From: Pseudomonadota bacterium | Lineage (GTDB): Bacteria > Myxococcota > Bradymonadia > UBA4248 | Reading direction: 5' to 3' | Length of the DNA: 8,553 nt | Assembly (NCBI GenBank): GCA_017629415.1 | Contig: JAGBXG010000346.1 | Coordinates: 1-8,553 of the forward strand | Part shown: one piece after another, positions 5,590 through 8,553 of the stretch | Numbering within the stretch: position 1 is the stretch's first letter | How the letters are laid out: each line of letters opens with the position of its first letter | Notes under the pieces: generated by a model | What the model saw: the letters and a program-made list of their open reading frames with translations, nothing else | Databases searched by the model: none | Told to the model about the DNA's origin: nothing | Program-made: the position numbers and the translations under genes

Positions 5590-7374
5590 ATGAAAAAAAG
5601 CATGTTAGGTTTCCTGAGTTCTGCGCTTCTCTTGACCGGTTGCGCCAATGCCCCCACGATTACACCAGAGTCGGCTGTTTCAGAAGTCAAAGCCGAAACC
5701 TATCCCTCGGTTCAGCTTGTCCAATGGAGTGATTTTCACTCCGCGATATATGAAACACGTGAAAAAGACGGTTCGGCCACAGGCGGCTTGCCCGTGTTCA
5801 TGGCGGCAGTGGAACATGCCAAGGGAGACGGCCTTTCTTTACTCTTGGACGGCGGCGATCAATTCCAGGGCGCGATGCCGTTTAACGATGCCAAAGGCAT
5901 GGGCATGGCCGAAGTCATGAATGCCTTAAAAATCGACGTTTCCAGCTTAGGCAATCATGAATTTGATTATGGCCCCAGCACACAACATCCCGACTCCAAT
6001 CGCGGTGCGCTCAAAACCTATCTCGAAACGGTTCAATTTCCCGTGGTGACCGCCAATGTCGTGGCTAAAGCCGACAATACGGATCCTTGGCCGCCCGCCA
6101 ACCTCAAGCCGTATACCATTTTAGAAAAAGGCCCCTATAAAATTGCAGTCGTCGGTGTATTGGCCACAGAAACCCCGATTGCGACGACAGCCGCCAACGT
6201 TGCCGGCCTTGAATTTCGATCTCCGGCCGAAACATTGAAAACTGTGATTCCCGAAATTGCCGCGCTGAATCCGGATTTTGTCATTGTCAATGCCCATATC
6301 ACGGGGTTGCCGGATCCGTTGCCCGAATCGGGTGCAACGGTTATCAATGCCAAATTTACGGAAGAAGTCGGCGATATTCTGGCCTTGCCCCAAGACATTC
6401 TTCAGCATATCGAGTTGATTGCCACAGCCCACTCTCACAAAAGTTTTATTGCCCACCAGGGCCATTTGACGATCATTCAGTCGCATTCTGCCGGCCAGGA
6501 ACTGACTTCGGTGACCCTTGAAGGCAGCAAAGACGGTCTCAAACTGAACCGCGACAGCATCCAAAAGCACAAGCTGACGCATCCCCCCATTGACGTAGCT
6601 TGCGGCCAGACCAGACCTGCACTTGAAGCGATTGATGTCGGCGGTATCACGCTCATGCCGGATGCTCGCGGGGTCGAAATCGTCGCCAAATACGAGGCAT
6701 TGATGACCGAAAACCGCTGTGATGTCATCGGCTGTACCGACACTGCGATTGAACGCAACTACGAAGGCGAATGTGCACTCGGAAATCTCGTCACCGATGC
6801 CATGCGCAAATATTACCCACAAGCCGACATTGCCATGCAAAATGCCGGCGGTGTCCGCGCCAATCTTGCAGGCGGCGATATTTATCGCGAAGAACTGAAT
6901 GCCATCATGCCGTTCGACAATTATCTCCAGCTGACGGAAATTCCCGGCGAAGATATCGTCAAAATTCTCAAAATTGCCTCAACTCTCAAGCACGGGACGA
7001 TGAAAGTCTCGGGGGTGCAGTACAAAATTGAACCAGGATGCCAAAATCCGCAGGATATCAACAGCGACGGCACCACCGAAGCTTGGGAAAATAACTGCCT
7101 GTGCGAAGAAATCCTCGTCAATGGCACCCCCATTGACCGCAACAAAAAATACAAGCTGGCAATCAGCGATTTCCTGATTAACGGCGGGGATTCCATGGCA
7201 GGTATCTTTAATAATGCCGTCATTCTCGACAAAGGCCCTGTCATTAAAAAAACAATTTTAGATTATGTCATGGGCATGAAAGCTGCCAACGCATGTTTCA
7301 AACTGGATGAACTGAAAAAAGATGACAAACCGCGTATTGCAGTAGGTACATGTGGCAAGAAATTTGCTAAATAG
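5590..7374 (+). CDS. Lipoprotein 5'-nucleotidase / UshA-type metallophosphoesterase
   Basis: The protein should hydrolyse nucleotides or related phosphoesters outside the cytoplasm, using two metal ions. The ATG at 5590 follows GTGGAG by six bases and opens a lipoprotein signal, MKKSMLGFLSSALLLTGC, with lipidated C18; the frame extending upstream to 5419 is rejected. It has 594 residues. The N-terminal metallophosphoesterase domain shows SDFHSA with D48 and H50, GGDQFQG with D90, GNHEFD at 121-126, H236 and the AHSH motif with H281 and H283. The C-terminal 5'-nucleotidase domain has NAGGVRAN at 418-425, a FDN motif soon after, and NGGDS at 531-535, which form the substrate pocket. First-motif HS and third-motif AHSH differ from the common HG and GHSH. 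A cysteine-containing insert with an acidic DINSDG loop at 489-494 resembles an EF-hand/dockerin calcium loop. Substrate specificity is uncertain. A hairpin follows the gene. Confidence 0.93.
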   Translation: MKKSMLGFLSSALLLTGCANAPTITPESAVSEVKAETYPSVQLVQWSDFHSAIYETREKDGSATGGLPVFMAAVEHAKGDGLSLLLDGGDQFQGAMPFNDAKGMGMAEVMNALKIDVSSLGNHEFDYGPSTQHPDSNRGALKTYLETVQFPVVTANVVAKADNTDPWPPANLKPYTILEKGPYKIAVVGVLATETPIATTAANVAGLEFRSPAETLKTVIPEIAALNPDFVIVNAHITGLPDPLPESGATVINAKFTEEVGDILALPQDILQHIELIATAHSHKSFIAHQGHLTIIQSHSAGQELTSVTLEGSKDGLKLNRDSIQKHKLTHPPIDVACGQTRPALEAIDVGGITLMPDARGVEIVAKYEALMTENRCDVIGCTDTAIERNYEGECALGNLVTDAMRKYYPQADIAMQNAGGVRANLAGGDIYREELNAIMPFDNYLQLTEIPGEDIVKILKIASTLKHGTMKVSGVQYKIEPGCQNPQDINSDGTTEAWENNCLCEEILVNGTPIDRNKKYKLAISDFLINGGDSMAGIFNNAVILDKGPVIKKTILDYVMGMKAANACFKLDELKKDDKPRIAVGTCGKKFAK

Positions 7375-7385
7375 CCCCAAAATTG

Positions 7386-7403
7386 GCGCAAAACGCTTTG
7401 CGC
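7386..7403 (+). terminator. Hairpin after the 5'-nucleotidase gene
   Basis: GCGCAAA (7386-7392) and TTTGCGC (7397-7403) form a perfect 7-bp stem around ACGC, starting 12 bases after the stop codon. The following TCATAAAATTT is only moderately T-rich. It is a plausible but imperfect intrinsic terminator separating this gene from the next one downstream. Confidence 0.45.
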
Positions 7404-7411
7404 TCATAAAA

Positions 7412-7458
7412 TTTACAACCATTTCACATGCCTGTATCCACCACAGGTCAACTAAAAT
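7412..7458 (+). promoter_or_regulatory. Candidate promoter/operator of the TPR-PEGA gene
   Basis: TTTACA (7412-7417) and TATCCA (7435-7440) are 17 bases apart, and an alternative -10 box, TAAAAT, sits at 7453-7458. The inverted repeat CCTGT (7431-7435) / ACAGG (7443-7447) overlaps the first -10 and could be an operator. All elements are weak, but they lie in the only space available for a promoter, 28-74 bases before the start codon. Confidence 0.25.
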
Positions 7459-7485
7459 AGCGATTCGATCATTGGGGTAATCACG

Positions 7486-8553
7486 ATGAAATATAAAAAA
7501 TCTCTTGCTTTAGCACTTTCTTTAGGGCTTCTGGCATCATTTCCAACGTTAGCCATGGCTGATGATTTTGAAACGCTTATGCGTCAGGGTATTGCATTTT
7601 ACCAAAAGGGAGCGAGCGATCCTGGTAACTTTGCTAAAGCGATTGAAAAATTTGAGCAAGCCAAAAAAATCAATCCCATTCCCGATGTTGTTTACAACAT
7701 TGCACGTGCCCATCACCTTCTTGGCAACTACGAGCAAGCTTACATTGCCTATTGTGAATACTCGCTGACATCTCAATCCAATGCCAATTCGGTTAAGACA
7801 TACATGGATGCGATGAAATCACGCCTTAACGAAAACGTGAGAAATACAGTCACATGCAACGCCGAACTCGTCAAATCTGGTATTCCCAAACCCAGCAACA
7901 GCAGCAATAACAAAGTGATTCGTTCATCAGAGTTGAGCGGCAGTTTTGAATCTCTGATGACAAAAGGTCTTGAGTATTACAAAAAAGGTTCCCAGGATCC
8001 TCAAAACTATGCTCAGGCCATTGAATATTTTTCAGCCGCAAAAAAACAGAATCCACTTCCCGATGTCGTTTACAACATTGCACGTTCCTATCATTTAATG
8101 GGCGATTGTGAAAACGCCCTGGAATCCTATCGAGAATTTGCCATGACATCGGCAGCCAATGCCAACAAAGTGAAAGATTATATCTCATCTTTGAGCAGCC
8201 AATGCGGTGTCAAAATGGGCAGTCTGATTCTCAAATGCGAACCTGCTAATGCCGTTGTCAGCATCGACAATGCGGCCAATGTTGCATGCAATGGCACTCA
8301 TTCCCTTACAGCCGGTGATCACTCTTTGCTCATCACTGCAGAAGGCTATGAGCCAGAAACACGCAAGATTTCTGTATCGAGCAACAACATTCCCGCAAAC
8401 GTGACCGTTACGATGCGCGCATTTGTCGTCAACGATCCCGAAGCCAATAGCACAAGTGAAATCGCCACCACTGAAGATGGCATGTCTGAATCCTCCTCAC
8501 GCGTCATCACTGAAAATGCCGATGAACGCGGAGGCACCTACAAACCCGGCGGC
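7486..8553 (+). CDS. Secreted TPR-PEGA repeat protein (3' end outside window)
   Basis: The ATG at 7486 follows GGGG (7474-7477) by eight bases, and the frame is open for all 356 codons to the window edge, so the gene is partial. A classical signal peptide, MKYKKSLALALSLGLLASFPTLAMA, ends at about residue 25. Two homologous TPR-like modules follow: residues about 27-112 (starting DFETLM) and about 153-240 (starting SFESLM), offset by 126 residues. Both contain PDVVYNIAR followed by a Y/H-rich helix. Residues 245-310 (GSLILKCEP to TVTM) form a PEGA-type beta domain with the GYEPET hallmark. After that comes an acidic, Ser/Thr-rich, probably disordered region ending in glycine. The protein is inferred to be periplasmic or envelope-associated, acting as a binding or scaffold protein. 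No enzymatic motif is seen and no specific function can be given. Confidence 0.88.
   Translation, partial: MKYKKSLALALSLGLLASFPTLAMADDFETLMRQGIAFYQKGASDPGNFAKAIEKFEQAKKINPIPDVVYNIARAHHLLGNYEQAYIAYCEYSLTSQSNANSVKTYMDAMKSRLNENVRNTVTCNAELVKSGIPKPSNSSNNKVIRSSELSGSFESLMTKGLEYYKKGSQDPQNYAQAIEYFSAAKKQNPLPDVVYNIARSYHLMGDCENALESYREFAMTSAANANKVKDYISSLSSQCGVKMGSLILKCEPANAVVSIDNAANVACNGTHSLTAGDHSLLITAEGYEPETRKISVSSNNIPANVTVTMRAFVVNDPEANSTSEIATTEDGMSESSSRVITENADERGGTYKPGG

Noticed and set aside
6121..6840. 239-codon minus-strand frame inside the 5'-nucleotidase gene
   Set aside because: It is opposite a clear phosphoesterase with intact motifs and has no independent start signal.

Overview
The window looks like chromosomal DNA of a Gram-negative bacterium. 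It encodes a periplasmic-type lytic transglycosylase, an exported lipoprotein 5'-nucleotidase and a secreted TPR/PEGA protein. GC content is close to balanced in the genes, with very GC-rich and very AT-rich patches between them. The TPR/PEGA architecture, a deoxynucleoside kinase of the dAdo/dGuo/dCyd type and hairpin-rich intergenic repeats would fit a deltaproteobacterial or Myxococcota-like lineage. That placement is inference; no rRNA or tRNA is present to settle it. No CRISPR array, transposase gene or complete insertion sequence was seen.

Layout. (1) Positions 1-58 hold only the first 19 codons of a minus-strand gene, with a good ribosome binding site. (2) Positions 59-595 are a long gene-poor divergent spacer with a cluster of GC-rich hairpins (209-282) and copy A of a 79-nt structured repeat (327-405). 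(3) About 596-3046 encodes a large lipoprotein-like soluble lytic transglycosylase. (4) Positions 3047-3328 separate two convergent genes and hold a strong GGGGC/GCCCC hairpin, copy B of the 79-nt repeat (3189-3267) and an AT-rich inverted repeat running into the next gene's stop codon. (5) On the minus strand, metK (5188 to 4028) is followed by a deoxynucleoside kinase gene (3958 to 3329), with a terminator-like hairpin between them. (6) Positions 5189-5589 are a divergent promoter region with a metK promoter, a metK leader hairpin and an inverted repeat ahead of the next gene. (7) Positions 5590-7374 encode a lipoprotein 5'-nucleotidase/UshA-type phosphoesterase. (8) From 7486 to the window end runs a secreted protein with two duplicated TPR modules and a PEGA domain; its 3' end lies outside the window.

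The genes are mostly housekeeping: peptidoglycan turnover, SAM synthesis, and nucleotide/nucleoside salvage (the surface 5'-nucleotidase releases nucleosides, the cytosolic kinase rephosphorylates deoxynucleosides). The least ordinary feature is the 79-nt repeat flanking the transglycosylase gene. The two copies have the same length and orientation and are 70/79 identical. Their differences include a compensatory A-T to G-C change and a repaired mismatch in the predicted stem, and they preserve a GNRA-like loop. This points to selection on a folded structure, either a structured RNA or a palindromic mobile repeat.
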